A stretch of DNA of 64,000 nucleotides, from NCBI GenBank assembly GCA_022447545.1, contig JAKVBI010000016.1, positions 62,001 through 126,000 of the forward strand, given 5' to 3'. Positions 37,350-46,174 of the stretch are shown in pieces. The position numbers and the translations under genes were made by a program. The notes under the pieces are model-generated. The model was given only the letters and a program-made list of their open reading frames with translations. It was not told the origin of the DNA and did not search any database. Source of the stretch: Myxococcota bacterium. GTDB lineage: Bacteria; Myxococcota_A; UBA9160; SMWR01. Each line of letters begins with the position of its first letter. The first letter of the stretch is position 1.

Positions 37350-38278
37350 GCGCAATTCGCCTCCGTGGACTGTCCAAAACCTTTCGCAAAGGCTTCTGGA
37401 TGAAACCCATGCACGCGCTGCGCGGTGTCGACCTCAGCGTCCGCGAGGGAGAGATTTTCGGTTTTCTCGGACCCAATGGGGCGGGCAAGACCACCACGAT
37501 CAAGATCTTGACAGGTCTGATTCACCCCAGCGCTGGTGAGGCATGGATCGGAGACCTTCCCGTGGAAGTTCCCGAGTCACGCAAGAAGCTCGGTTTTCTA
37601 CCCGAGGGAACGTTTTTTCACGACCATCTGACCGGACTCGAGTTCTGTGAAATGCACGCACGCCTGCTCGGGATTCCACGTGCGGAACGCCGTGACCGGA
37701 TTCGAGATCTGATGGTTCGAGTGGGTCTCGCCGATTCGGAGGCGAAGCAGATCCGACACTACTCCAAGGGGATGCGACAGCGGGTGGGGCTGGCCCAGGC
37801 CTTACTGGGTGACCCCGAGGTGGTGATTCTCGATGAGCCGATGTCCGGGCTCGACCCGGTGGGACGGCGGGAAGTGCGAGATTTGATCCTGGAACTGCGA
37901 GAGCAGGGCAGGACCGTCTTCTTCTCGTCCCACGTGCTTGCCGATGCCGAAATGATCTGTGATCAGGTTGCGGTGATCGTCGCGGGTCGCGTGGTTGAAA
38001 CCGGTTATCTGGCCGACCTGCTCGGTCGTCAGATGGGTGGGGTCGAACTCGTCGTGGAAGGGCTCAGTGAAGAACGGTGGCAGGAACTCTCGCGGGCTTC
38101 CCGTCGCTCCGTCGGACACGGAATGCGCCACCTGTTCGAGTTCTCGGACGAGGATACCGTCGAGAAGGCGCTCGACGAGGTGCGAAGGGACGGTGGCCGG
38201 ATCGTGAGTCTCGTGCCAGCTCGGCGCAGCCTCGAGGATCTGGTGGTCGAACGCTCTAGGTCGGTGGGGATGCGATGA
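37346..38278 (+). CDS. pilH: ABC transporter ATP-binding protein (PilH-like)
   Basis: A 310-residue ATPase. Walker A is '[16 protein letters not shown]', the ABC signature '[19 protein letters not shown]' is followed by Walker B '[13 protein letters not shown]', and the H-loop is '[11 protein letters not shown]'. The C-terminal 70 residues after about 240 are the usual regulatory tail of ABC-2-type ATPases. By position, pilA-pilG-pilH-pilI-pilD, it matches Myxococcus PilH, whose substrate is unknown. GTG start overlapping pilG and ATGA overlap with pilI suggest tight coupling. Confidence 0.82.
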   Translation: MSAIRLRGLSKTFRKGFWMKPMHALRGVDLSVREGEIFGFLGPNGAGKTTTIKILTGLIHPSAGEAWIGDLPVEVPESRKKLGFLPEGTFFHDHLTGLEFCEMHARLLGIPRAERRDRIRDLMVRVGLADSEAKQIRHYSKGMRQRVGLAQALLGDPEVVILDEPMSGLDPVGRREVRDLILELREQGRTVFFSSHVLADAEMICDQVAVIVAGRVVETGYLADLLGRQMGGVELVVEGLSEERWQELSRASRRSVGHGMRHLFEFSDEDTVEKALDEVRRDGGRIVSLVPARRSLEDLVVERSRSVGMR

Positions 38279-39063
38279 GTTCGTTGCTGCAGATCCTCAA
38301 CCGGATCATGGTCCTGGCTCAGAACACACTGCGCGAAGCCGTGCGCAACCGGCTGCTCTACAACCTTTTGTTCTTCGCAGTTCTCATGATCGTGAGTTCG
38401 ATCCTCTTGGCGGAGCTTCATCTGGGCCACTCCGATCGGATCTACCGTGACGTGGGGCTTTCTGCCATCGCCGGTTTCGGGTCGCTGATCGCGATCTTCG
38501 TCGGGATCGGTCTTCTCAGTCGTGAAATCGATCAGAAGACCGTCTACATCGTGCTCTCCAAGCCCATTGGGCGCTGGGAATTTCTGGCTGGCAAGTTCGT
38601 GGGGCTGGCGGGTGTTCTGATGGTGCAGGTGGTGGCCATGGGTGCATGTTTTCTCGGTGTGCTCTGGCTTCAGGGCGCCGAGATTACGGGGGGGCTCTTC
38701 CAAGCGATTGGCCTGATCTATACGGAACTCGTCTTGCTCACCGCTTTGGCTCTGTTTTTTTCGACCTTCACCACCTCTTACCTGGCGGGGATGTTCACAC
38801 TGGCCTTCTGGGTCGTGGGGCACCTGCTGATGGATCTACGCACTTTCGGTGCTCACTCCGAGGTTGAGTCACTCCGACTGCTGACCGAGAGCCTCTACTG
38901 GACGCTTCCGAATCTGGACCGACTCGATCTCAAAGCCGAGGCGGCGGCTGGGCTCACCTCCCAGGGGGTGCACGTGGTCACGGCACTCGCCTATGCGGCC
39001 TGCTACTCGCTGGGCCTTCTGCTGGCCGCTGCGTCATTGTTCCGCCGGCGAGACTTCCACTAG
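38275..39063 (+). CDS. pilI: ABC-2 type permease (PilI-like)
   Basis: A 262-residue integral membrane protein with about six membrane segments ('LLYNLLFFAVLMIVSSILL', 'ALFFSTFTTSYLAGMFTLAF' and others), and the 'IYIVLSKPIGRWEFLAGKF'-like segment typical of ABC-2 permeases ('VYIVLSKPIGRWEF' here). Encoded right after the ATPase gene with a 4-base overlap, it forms an exporter with PilH. In Myxococcus this transporter is required for pilus assembly, but the cargo is not known. Confidence 0.8.
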   Translation: MSSLLQILNRIMVLAQNTLREAVRNRLLYNLLFFAVLMIVSSILLAELHLGHSDRIYRDVGLSAIAGFGSLIAIFVGIGLLSREIDQKTVYIVLSKPIGRWEFLAGKFVGLAGVLMVQVVAMGACFLGVLWLQGAEITGGLFQAIGLIYTELVLLTALALFFSTFTTSYLAGMFTLAFWVVGHLLMDLRTFGAHSEVESLRLLTESLYWTLPNLDRLDLKAEAAAGLTSQGVHVVTALAYAACYSLGLLLAAASLFRRRDFH

Positions 39064-39222
39064 AGCGGATGCCATGACTTCGAGCTGGACGAGGTCGCGG
39101 CCCGGTTTTCCGTTCCGGCGAGGGTGCGATTGCAGGCAGTCGACCTGCCGCCCCCTCTGCGCCAATTCGCAGGACCGGGGCTCGCCTTCATACCTGCAAA
39201 TTCCGGGGGTACCCTAGGAGGC

Positions 39223-40086
39223 ATGGGTGAGGTCGCTGCGCTGCCGACGATTTTCTTCGTGGTTTCGGCACTCGTGTTTGGCCTCGTGGTGGGCTCGTTC
39301 CTCAACGTGGTGATTCACCGTCTTCCGCGGGGGGAGTCCCTGGTTCGGCCACGTTCGCGCTGTCCACACTGCAGCCAGGCGGTCTCTATCCTCGACAACA
39401 TCCCCGTCGTTTCCTACTTGCGCCTGGGAGGGCGTTGCCGTCACTGTCGCACCCGGATTTCGCTCCGTTACCCGGCGATCGAGATCCTCACGGGTCTGTT
39501 GTGGGCTGGGCTGGTCTTTCGTTTTGGGGTTCACCCCATGACCTTCGTCTGGATGCTCTTCTCCGCCGCTCTGGTGGCTGCTGCGGTCATCGATTTCGAT
39601 CACCGCATCATCCCGGACGAGATCTCCATTGGGGGCCTCGTGGTGGCGGTGATGCTGGTGCCCGTTGCTCACGCTCTGGACGGTTCGCCCTTCACCGCGG
39701 CGTTCATGCGCTCGCTGATCGGCGCTCTGGTCGGTGGAGGTCTGCTCTGGTCGGTGGCTTTCGTCCATGCTCGGGTCTGTGCCGCCTTGGGGCGGCACTT
39801 CGACCACTGGCCTGGAGAGGGCGAGAGCTTTCCCACAGTGGGGCAACTCGACTATTGGACGTGGTTTCCGGGGCTCGGACTCGGAGACGTCAAACTCCTG
39901 GCCATGATTGGAGCCGTTCAGGGGGCCCTGGGGGCACTGGCGACGCTGGTGCTGGCCTCTGTGGCCGGTCTGGCCCTGGGGATCGCGTGGGCGATGACCA
40001 CGCGCCGCTGGGGCGTGCCCTTCGGCTTCGCGCCTGCGATTGCGGCAGGCGCTCTGTTGGTGGTGTTCCTGCCGGGTGCGCTCTGA
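39223..40086 (+). CDS. pilD: Prepilin peptidase / N-methyltransferase PilD
   Basis: Cleaves the PilA leader and methylates the new N-terminal Phe. The two catalytic aspartates are in 'IDFDHRIIPDEIS' and 'GLGLGDVKLLAM'. The cytoplasmic loop has two CxxC pairs (CPHC and CRHC) needed for the methyltransferase, and there are about eight membrane segments. The ATG at 39223 gives 287 residues; an AGGAGG ends one base before it, unusually close, so the start is not certain. A 159-base gap separates it from pilI. Confidence 0.88.
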   Translation: MGEVAALPTIFFVVSALVFGLVVGSFLNVVIHRLPRGESLVRPRSRCPHCSQAVSILDNIPVVSYLRLGGRCRHCRTRISLRYPAIEILTGLLWAGLVFRFGVHPMTFVWMLFSAALVAAAVIDFDHRIIPDEISIGGLVVAVMLVPVAHALDGSPFTAAFMRSLIGALVGGGLLWSVAFVHARVCAALGRHFDHWPGEGESFPTVGQLDYWTWFPGLGLGDVKLLAMIGAVQGALGALATLVLASVAGLALGIAWAMTTRRWGVPFGFAPAIAAGALLVVFLPGAL

Positions 40087-40164
40087 CGGCTGCACGACGA
40101 GCTCTCAGAGGCGGTTTTCCGCTCTCGGAGCTGGAGCCTGGGATGCTCTCGAGGGTGCAGTGAT

Positions 40165-40238
40165 TGGATCCCCGGGAAGGATTTGAACCTTCATTGACGG
40201 ATTCAGAGTCCGCTGTCCTGCCGTTAGACGACCGGGGA
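40165..40238 (-). tRNA. tRNA-Gln (CTG)
   Basis: The reverse complement folds as a cloverleaf with acceptor stem TCCCCGG/CCGGGGA, anticodon loop CTCTGAA (anticodon CTG, reading CAG) and T-arm with TTCAAAT. T1-A72 matches the usual tRNA-Gln identity. The discriminator is T rather than the G seen in E. coli, and CCA is encoded (40165-40167). It reads against the direction of the neighbouring genes. Confidence 0.93.
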
Positions 40239-40374
40239 AGATCGCCGCATTTGATACCCGACGCGGCGCGTGTCCTCAAGCAGCTGGGGCCTTGCTGGTC
40301 TGGAGTGTGTCTGCTAATTCCCAAGTCCCTGTTTTTCAATGATTTTATTGGCTGCTCCCGGCTTGGACCCCGCC

Positions 40375-40962
40375 GTGAAAATTCTCGTCGAAACTCTGAC
40401 CTCCGCGCCCGCAGACCTGTCCTTCGAGACGGACGCGGGTTTCTGGCAGTTGCTTTCGGGTTCCAGTTCGTCTCTACCCCAGGCGCTGGAGCGGCCCTTT
40501 GAGGTGAAGGTCGCTGCTCATCAGATGGGTTCCGACGTGTACTTCGAGGGAGGCGTGATTGGGAGCCTGTCCCTCGAATGCGCTCGCTGTCTCGCGCGCT
40601 ATGGTCACGTATTGGATGAGCCGTTTCGCCTGGTGCTGGAACCGGCGGGGGATCGGGTCCCACCCGACCCCGAGGCAGCCACGGCGTTGGCCCGGGACGG
40701 GATTTGTCTCGGAGATGAATTGGAGACCGGCTGGTACCGGGGCAACGAAATCGACCTCTCGAATTCTGTATTGGAGGTCGTTGCTTTGGCACTACCGGTC
40801 AAACCGCTCTGTAGCGAGGAGTGTCGGGGGCTGTGCCCCCACTGTGGGGTCGACCTCAATGATCGGCCCTGTAAATGTTCGACGCTGAAATCGGATTCGC
40901 CATTCGCGGCCCTGGCAAAATTACGCGATGGATTCGATGAGGACTCACCAGGAGGCAGCTGA
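40375..40962 (+). CDS. yceD: YceD/DUF177 family protein
   Basis: A 195-residue protein of the DUF177 family, almost always encoded just before rpmF and thought to be involved in 23S rRNA handling. It has the typical cysteine pattern: '[10 protein letters not shown]' and the C-terminal '[17 protein letters not shown]'. I place the start at the GTG at 40375, where family similarity begins; an ATG at 40339 would add 12 residues. Neither has a good ribosome-binding site. The stop overlaps the rpmF ATG (TGATG). Confidence 0.82.
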   Translation: MKILVETLTSAPADLSFETDAGFWQLLSGSSSSLPQALERPFEVKVAAHQMGSDVYFEGGVIGSLSLECARCLARYGHVLDEPFRLVLEPAGDRVPPDPEAATALARDGICLGDELETGWYRGNEIDLSNSVLEVVALALPVKPLCSEECRGLCPHCGVDLNDRPCKCSTLKSDSPFAALAKLRDGFDEDSPGGS

Positions 40963-41144
40963 TGGCCGTTCCCAAGCGCCGCACTTCGCGGTCGAAAAAG
41001 AACAAGCGCCGTTCCCACCACGCCCTGGCGGCACAGACCCATAGCCTCTGCCCTCAGTGCAAATCTCCCAAGCTTCCCCACCGCGTATGTCCGAGTTGTG
41101 GGACGTATCGCGGTCGCGAGGTGGTTCAGATCGAAGAGGAGTGA
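40962..41144 (+). CDS. rpmF: 50S ribosomal protein L32
   Basis: A 60-residue ribosomal protein. '[20 protein letters not shown]' is the family N-terminus; four cysteines (CPQC and CPSC) form the zinc-binding knuckle, so this is the zinc-containing form. It is translationally coupled to yceD and followed six bases later by fabD, where related genomes often have plsX and fabH first. Confidence 0.96.
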   Translation: MAVPKRRTSRSKKNKRRSHHALAAQTHSLCPQCKSPKLPHRVCPSCGTYRGREVVQIEEE

Positions 41145-41150
41145 TCCGCC

Positions 41151-42095
41151 GTGCTCGCACTGCTGTTTCCCGGTCAGGGATCTCAGGAGGTTGGCATGGG
41201 GCGCGACGCCTTCGAGGCGTCAGCCGCCGCGCGTGCAGCTTTCGAAGAGGCCGACGAAGCCCTTGGAATGTCGATCAGCCGCCTGTGCTTCGAAGGACCC
41301 GAAGACGAACTCGTTCGCACCGAGATTCAACAGCCGGCCATTCTCACTACCGGGATCGCGTATCTTCGGGCCCTCGAGGAGCGCGGACCTGTCGAGCCCG
41401 CCTACGTGGCGGGGCACAGCCTGGGGGAGTATACGGCCCTCGTCGCGGCTGGAGCCCTGCCTTTCGAAGATGCCGTTCGGTTGGTCAACGCCCGAGGGCG
41501 TTTCATGCAGGAGGCGGTGCCCCGGGGGCGCGGGGGTATGGCGGCGGTGCTTGGTCTGGAGGCGGAAGAGGTGGGCCTCGCTTGCCAGGAGGCCCGTGCT
41601 GAGATCGGCCACGTTGTCTCTCCCGCGAACTTCAACGCTCCGACCCAGATCGTCGTGGCCGGGGAGACTGCGGCGGTCGAGGCGGCTTGTGTGCGGGCTC
41701 GCCAGCGTGGGGCCAAGCGCACGGTTCCACTGCCGGTCTCGGCCCCTTTCCATTGCGCGATGATGGAGCCAGCCGCCGAGAAACTCGCTCAAGAATTGGC
41801 CCTTGTCCGCTTCTCGGATGCACGAGCGCCGGTGGTGACCAATGTGGAGGCGGAGCCCAACTCTCAGGGAGCCCGTGTGGCATCGCTGCTGAGGGCGCAG
41901 GTCACCGCTCCCGTGCGTTTCACGGAAATGGTGGTCCGGATGCGGGATCTCGGTGTGACGCGGTTCCTGGAACTCGGCCCTGGCCGGGTCCTGAGTGGTC
42001 TCGTGGCCCGGATTGCCCGCGGTCTGACGAGGGCCAACATGAGTCACATGTCGGATCTCGACGATGCCGCTGCGTTCCTGACGGCTCCGGAGTAG
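41151..42095 (+). CDS. fabD: Malonyl-CoA:ACP transacylase
   Basis: Transfers malonyl groups from CoA to acyl carrier protein. The oxyanion-loop 'FPGQGSQEVGMGRD' starts the protein; the nucleophilic Ser is in 'AGHSLGEYTALVAAG'; the active-site His is in 'VSAPFHCAMMEPAAEKL'. The length, 314 residues, is normal. It starts at a GTG after rpmF. Common neighbours plsX and fabH are not between rpmF and fabD, and fabG is not between fabD and acpP. Confidence 0.94.
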   Translation: MLALLFPGQGSQEVGMGRDAFEASAAARAAFEEADEALGMSISRLCFEGPEDELVRTEIQQPAILTTGIAYLRALEERGPVEPAYVAGHSLGEYTALVAAGALPFEDAVRLVNARGRFMQEAVPRGRGGMAAVLGLEAEEVGLACQEARAEIGHVVSPANFNAPTQIVVAGETAAVEAACVRARQRGAKRTVPLPVSAPFHCAMMEPAAEKLAQELALVRFSDARAPVVTNVEAEPNSQGARVASLLRAQVTAPVRFTEMVVRMRDLGVTRFLELGPGRVLSGLVARIARGLTRANMSHMSDLDDAAAFLTAPE

Positions 42096-42160
42096 AGCGC
42101 TAAGGTCTGTTTCGAGTTCCGCGCCACCCGGGGGTGGCGAGTTCGGTAGAGGGGGTTGGG

Positions 42161-42403
42161 ATGGCCTTGGTGGATCGCGTATCTGACCTGATCGTCGATC
42201 AACTCGGTGTGAGTCGTGAGGAGATCGTCCCGGAGGCTTCGTTCATCGATGACCTCGGTGCGGATTCGCTCGACATCGTAGAACTCGTAATGGCGATGGA
42301 AGAGACCTTCGACATCGAGATTCCCGATGACGACGCGGAAAAGATCCAGAAAATCGGCGACGCGATCTCCTACATCCAACAGAGAGTCGAGCCCGAAGGC
42401 TGA
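42161..42403 (+). CDS. acpP: Acyl carrier protein
   Basis: An 80-residue carrier protein. The phosphopantetheine Ser is in '[19 protein letters not shown]', with acidic surface helix II following. The ATG at 42161 has a G-rich site (GAGGGGG) upstream; the frame extends to 42134 without family similarity. It lies between fabD and fabF in a fatty-acid synthesis group. Confidence 0.95.
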   Translation: MALVDRVSDLIVDQLGVSREEIVPEASFIDDLGADSLDIVELVMAMEETFDIEIPDDDAEKIQKIGDAISYIQQRVEPEG

Positions 42404-42408
42404 GAACC

Positions 42409-43656
42409 ATGACCCCCCCCCGCCGACGGCGCGTCGTCGTGACGGGCCTGGGTTGCGTGACACCCCTGGGCTACGACGTTCCCTCCACTTGGGAAGCGGT
42501 TGCCGCCGGCCGATCCGGCGTTCGGTCGCTGAAGAACTTCGACGCCCAAGATTTCTCGGTGCGCTTTGCCGCGGAAGTTCGCGACGAATTCGAATTTCCC
42601 GATCTGGCCAGCCGAGAGGTGCGTCGGTTGGACCGGGTGGTGAAGTTCGCTTTGGTTGCCGCTCGAGAAGCTGTCGCCGACTCCGGACTCGTGGTGACCG
42701 AGGATAATCGCGAGCGTGTGGGAGTGGCTGTGGGCTCCGGCATTGGTGGACTCGAGACTCTCGAACAATCCCACAAGGTGTTGCTCAACAAAGGGCCGCG
42801 CCGCGTTTCGCCATTCACGATTCCCATGTCGATCTGCAACATGTCCGCTGGATACGTGGCGATCCAACACGGCGCGCGCGGGCCCAATCTCTGTCACGTG
42901 GCTGCGTGTGCTTCGGGCACTCAGTCGATTGGCGAAGCGGCGCGGATCATCGAACGGGGTGACGCCGATGTCTTCATCGCGGGGGGCAGCGAAGCCGCCG
43001 TCACAGGCGTGGTGGTTTCGGCCTTTGCCGCCATGCGCGCGCTGTCGACTCGTAACGAAGCCCCTGTGGCCGCCAGCCGACCCTTTGATGCTGAGCGGGA
43101 TGGTTTCGTGCTGGGGGAGGGTGCCGCTCTGCTGGTCCTGGAGTCGCTCGAGCACGCTGAAGCTCGTGGTGCCCGCATTCTGGCGAGCGTGCTCGGCTAC
43201 GGGTTGACCTCGGACGCCCTGAACGTGGCAACTCCTTCGGAAAACGCCGAAGGGGCTCAGCGCTGCATGCGCTTGGCCCTGGCCGACGCTGATCTCCACC
43301 CCCCAGACGTCGATCACCTCAATGCTCACGCCACCGGTACGCCTCTCGGTGATTTGTCCGAGGCGCGCGCCATTCGCGCGGTCTTTGGCGATGGTTCAGG
43401 AGGGCCGGCGGTGTCAGCAACCAAATCCATGACCGGGCACCTGTTGGGCTCCGCTGGATCCCTGGAGGCGTTGCTCTGCGTCCAGGCCCTTCGAGAGGGG
43501 GTCCTGCCACCCACCATCAATCTGGACAAAGTCGACGCGGGTTGTGAACTCGATCACGTGGCCCATCGGGCTCGAAAAGCCCAGCCTCGGGTTGCCCTGT
43601 CGAACTCCTTCGGATTCGGTGGGGTGAATGCCTCGCTGATTTTGGGGCGAGATTAA
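42409..43656 (+). CDS. fabF: 3-oxoacyl-ACP synthase II
   Basis: Condensing enzyme of fatty-acid elongation. The Cys-His-His triad is visible: Cys in 'VAACASGTQSIGEA', His in 'LNAHATGTPLGDLSEARAI' and His in 'KSMTGHLLGSAGSLEALL'. 'NSFGFGGVNASLIL' closes the protein. At 415 residues it is full length. It is the last gene of the rpmF-fab group; a 273-base gap with no identifiable gene follows. Confidence 0.95.
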   Translation: MTPPRRRRVVVTGLGCVTPLGYDVPSTWEAVAAGRSGVRSLKNFDAQDFSVRFAAEVRDEFEFPDLASREVRRLDRVVKFALVAAREAVADSGLVVTEDNRERVGVAVGSGIGGLETLEQSHKVLLNKGPRRVSPFTIPMSICNMSAGYVAIQHGARGPNLCHVAACASGTQSIGEAARIIERGDADVFIAGGSEAAVTGVVVSAFAAMRALSTRNEAPVAASRPFDAERDGFVLGEGAALLVLESLEHAEARGARILASVLGYGLTSDALNVATPSENAEGAQRCMRLALADADLHPPDVDHLNAHATGTPLGDLSEARAIRAVFGDGSGGPAVSATKSMTGHLLGSAGSLEALLCVQALREGVLPPTINLDKVDAGCELDHVAHRARKAQPRVALSNSFGFGGVNASLILGRD

Positions 43657-43929
43657 ACCGCCGTTATCCCGTTTTTCGCCGCATCTTGGAACTTCCCCGC
43701 CTTCGTGTGCGGGCGGCGGTCGTGCGTTTCGCTACCGTGTCCAAGTTCGCGGCGTCGATCCAGCCGCGCCCCATCCGACGAGTCTCGGACCCCCTGCAGC
43801 GGCGTCGCGGGTGATTGAACATCCCGGGGTGCCCGGGGCTCCGAGCGAGTCGTTTCGGGCCGTGGGTGGGCGATGGGGAGCGCCGTAGCTGGGCCTGAAT
43901 CGGGACCCCGATCCGTAGGAGGGACGAAG

Positions 43930-45666
43930 TTGACGGCTACTGAACCTGGCAGTTCGATCGTCATGGCCTGCGATCACCGCGGAGTCGCACTCAAACGTGC
44001 GTTGCGGGAGCGACTCGAGCAGGCGGGATATCGCGTGGTGGACTTTGGGACCGACAGCGACGACGCGGTCGACTATCCCGACGTCGTGGCCCCGGCGGCG
44101 CGTGCGTTGTCGGATGGTGATGCCGCTCGTGGAATCGTGATTTGTGGCTCGGGGCTGGGAGTCAGCTACACCGCCAATCGGTTCCCGAGGGTGCGGGCGG
44201 CGCTGGTCCACGATGCCGATACGGCGGAAATGGCCCGGCGACACAATGATGCCAACGTCATTGCCCTTTCCGCAGACCGACTGGAGGAAGCAGAGGCCTG
44301 GCCCATCGTTACGCGTTGGTTGGAAACTCCCTTTGATGGGGGACGCCATGAACGACGTGTCGCCAAGATCGATGCCCTCAGCCGATCTCGTGAATCCGCT
44401 GGATCCGAGGGCAGGCGGCTTGTGGATACGGACCCGGAAATCGAGCGCTTGCTGCGGCGCGAGGCTCGGCGCCAGGCACTTTCCATCGAATTGATCGCAT
44501 CGGAGAACTTCGTGTCCGATGCCATTCTCGAGGCGACCGGTTCGGTGCTGACCAACAAGTATGCCGAGGGATACCCGGGGCGTCGGTACTACGGGGGCTG
44601 TGAGGAAGTCGACGAAGTGGAGCGTCTGGCCATCGAGCGGGCCAAGCAACTCTTTGGAGCCGAGCACGTCAATGTCCAACCTCACGCGGGTTCGCAGGCC
44701 AACGAGGCGGTCTATCGAGCGGTTTGCGAGGTCGGTGACACCGTGCTCGCGATGAATCTCGACCACGGTGGACATCTGACTCACGGCAGCCCGGTCAATT
44801 TCTCTGGGAAGCTCTACCAGATCGTGCCCTATGGGGTTCGCGAGGATACCGAGTGCATCGACTACGATGAGGTCCGACGGCTTGCCCTCGAGCACCGCCC
44901 ACGCATGATCCAGTGCGGGACCACCGCCTACTCCCGGAGCATCGACTTCGATGCCTTTCGCTCTGTCGCGGACGAAGTCGGAGCCGTGCTGTTCGCGGAC
45001 ATTGCTCATATTGCCGGGCTCGTGGCCGCCGGGGTCCACGCATCGCCCGTGGGCAAGGCGCATATCGTGACCACCACGACTCACAAGACCCTGCGAGGAC
45101 CCCGGGGTGGCATGATCCTCTGCGATGCCGATCATGCCAAGAAGATCGACAGTGCGGTCTTCCCGGGCGGGCAGGGGGGACCTCTCATGCACGTGATCGC
45201 CGCCAAGGCCGTCGCTCTACGAGAGGCGCTGTCTCCAGCCTTCAAGGCGTACTGCGAGCAGGTTCTGCTCAACGCACGGACCCTGGCCGCTGCGTTGAAG
45301 GATCTAAAATTCAAAGTGGTGGCCGGTGGTACTGACACTCACCTCTTGCTGCTTTCCCTGCTCGATCGTGACACCACCGGGAAGGCGGCCGAGGCTTCTC
45401 TGGAGCGCGCCGGGATCACGGCCAACAAGAATCTGGTTCCCTTTGATACGCGCAAGCCGGCGGTGACCTCCGGCGTCCGTCTTGGTACGCCCGCCGTCAC
45501 CACACGTGGAATGCGAGAGCCCGAGATGGAACAGATCGCAGGTTGGATTGCTCGTGTCATCGATCGACCTGGCGATGTGGAGGAACTCGACGGAATCCGG
45601 AACGAAGTCGAGGCCTTGTGCCGGAAGTTCCCCCTCTATCCCGAGCTCTGGGACGAAAGCGCCTAG
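43930..45666 (+). CDS. Fusion of ribose-5-phosphate isomerase B and serine hydroxymethyltransferase
   Basis: One continuous frame encodes two usually separate enzymes. Residues 1-145 are RpiB ('[16 protein letters not shown]', '[18 protein letters not shown]' with catalytic Cys, ending '[10 protein letters not shown]'). After a linker of about 20 residues, residues 165-578 are serine hydroxymethyltransferase ('[14 protein letters not shown]', PLP Lys in '[16 protein letters not shown]'). The TTG at 43930 is preceded by AGGAGG seven bases upstream. In relatives rpiB and glyA are adjacent genes before nrdR. It should link ribose-5-phosphate isomerisation with one-carbon supply. A sequencing frameshift error joining the genes cannot be excluded. 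Confidence 0.85.
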   Translation: MTATEPGSSIVMACDHRGVALKRALRERLEQAGYRVVDFGTDSDDAVDYPDVVAPAARALSDGDAARGIVICGSGLGVSYTANRFPRVRAALVHDADTAEMARRHNDANVIALSADRLEEAEAWPIVTRWLETPFDGGRHERRVAKIDALSRSRESAGSEGRRLVDTDPEIERLLRREARRQALSIELIASENFVSDAILEATGSVLTNKYAEGYPGRRYYGGCEEVDEVERLAIERAKQLFGAEHVNVQPHAGSQANEAVYRAVCEVGDTVLAMNLDHGGHLTHGSPVNFSGKLYQIVPYGVREDTECIDYDEVRRLALEHRPRMIQCGTTAYSRSIDFDAFRSVADEVGAVLFADIAHIAGLVAAGVHASPVGKAHIVTTTTHKTLRGPRGGMILCDADHAKKIDSAVFPGGQGGPLMHVIAAKAVALREALSPAFKAYCEQVLLNARTLAAALKDLKFKVVAGGTDTHLLLLSLLDRDTTGKAAEASLERAGITANKNLVPFDTRKPAVTSGVRLGTPAVTTRGMREPEMEQIAGWIARVIDRPGDVEELDGIRNEVEALCRKFPLYPELWDESA

Positions 45667-45697
45667 GCCCCCACGCGGATGCCAACAGGCGAGGAAC

Positions 45698-46174
45698 ATG
45701 CGCTGCCCCTACTGCTCCAACTCTGAGAGCCGCGTCATGGATTCCCGCGTCGGCCGTGATGCCACCGAGATCCGGCGTCGTCGCGAATGTCTCGAGTGCG
45801 GTCGGCGATTCACGACCCGGGAACGAATCGATGGGGTTCTGCCCAAGGTCGTCAAGCGCGACGAACGCCGTGAGGAGTTCCAGCGCAGCAAGTTGCTCAA
45901 TGCAACGCAGAAAGCCTGTGAGAAACGCTCCGTCAGTGCGGATGCGCTGGAGCGGCTTGTTGACCGAGTGGAGCGTGCATCCCAGGAACTCGGTGAGAAG
46001 GAAGTCACGAGTCAGTGGATTGGTGAGTGCATGATGCGAGAACTCGTCGAGCTCGATGCCCTGGCGGCTGCGCGTTTTGCCTCGGTATTCCGCAACTTCC
46101 AGGGAGCCGAGGACTACGAGGCCTTCTTCGAAGCCATCGTGGACAAGCAGGAGCCCTCCGAGAGAGGCCGATGA
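45698..46174 (+). CDS. nrdR: Transcriptional repressor NrdR
   Basis: Represses ribonucleotide reductase genes in response to ATP/dATP. The N-terminal zinc ribbon has 'MRCPYCSNSESRVMDSR' and 'CLECGRRFTTRERID', and the ATP-cone spans about residues 49-137 ('PKVVKRDERREEFQRSKLLN'). At 158 residues it is typical. GAGG precedes the ATG. It overlaps ribD by four bases (ATGA). No NrdR box was recognised in the window. Confidence 0.95.
   Translation: MRCPYCSNSESRVMDSRVGRDATEIRRRRECLECGRRFTTRERIDGVLPKVVKRDERREEFQRSKLLNATQKACEKRSVSADALERLVDRVERASQELGEKEVTSQWIGECMMRELVELDALAAARFASVFRNFQGAEDYEAFFEAIVDKQEPSERGR

Noticed and set aside
43732-45192. 486-codon minus-strand open frame
   Set aside because: Antisense of the rpiB-glyA gene with no recognisable motifs.
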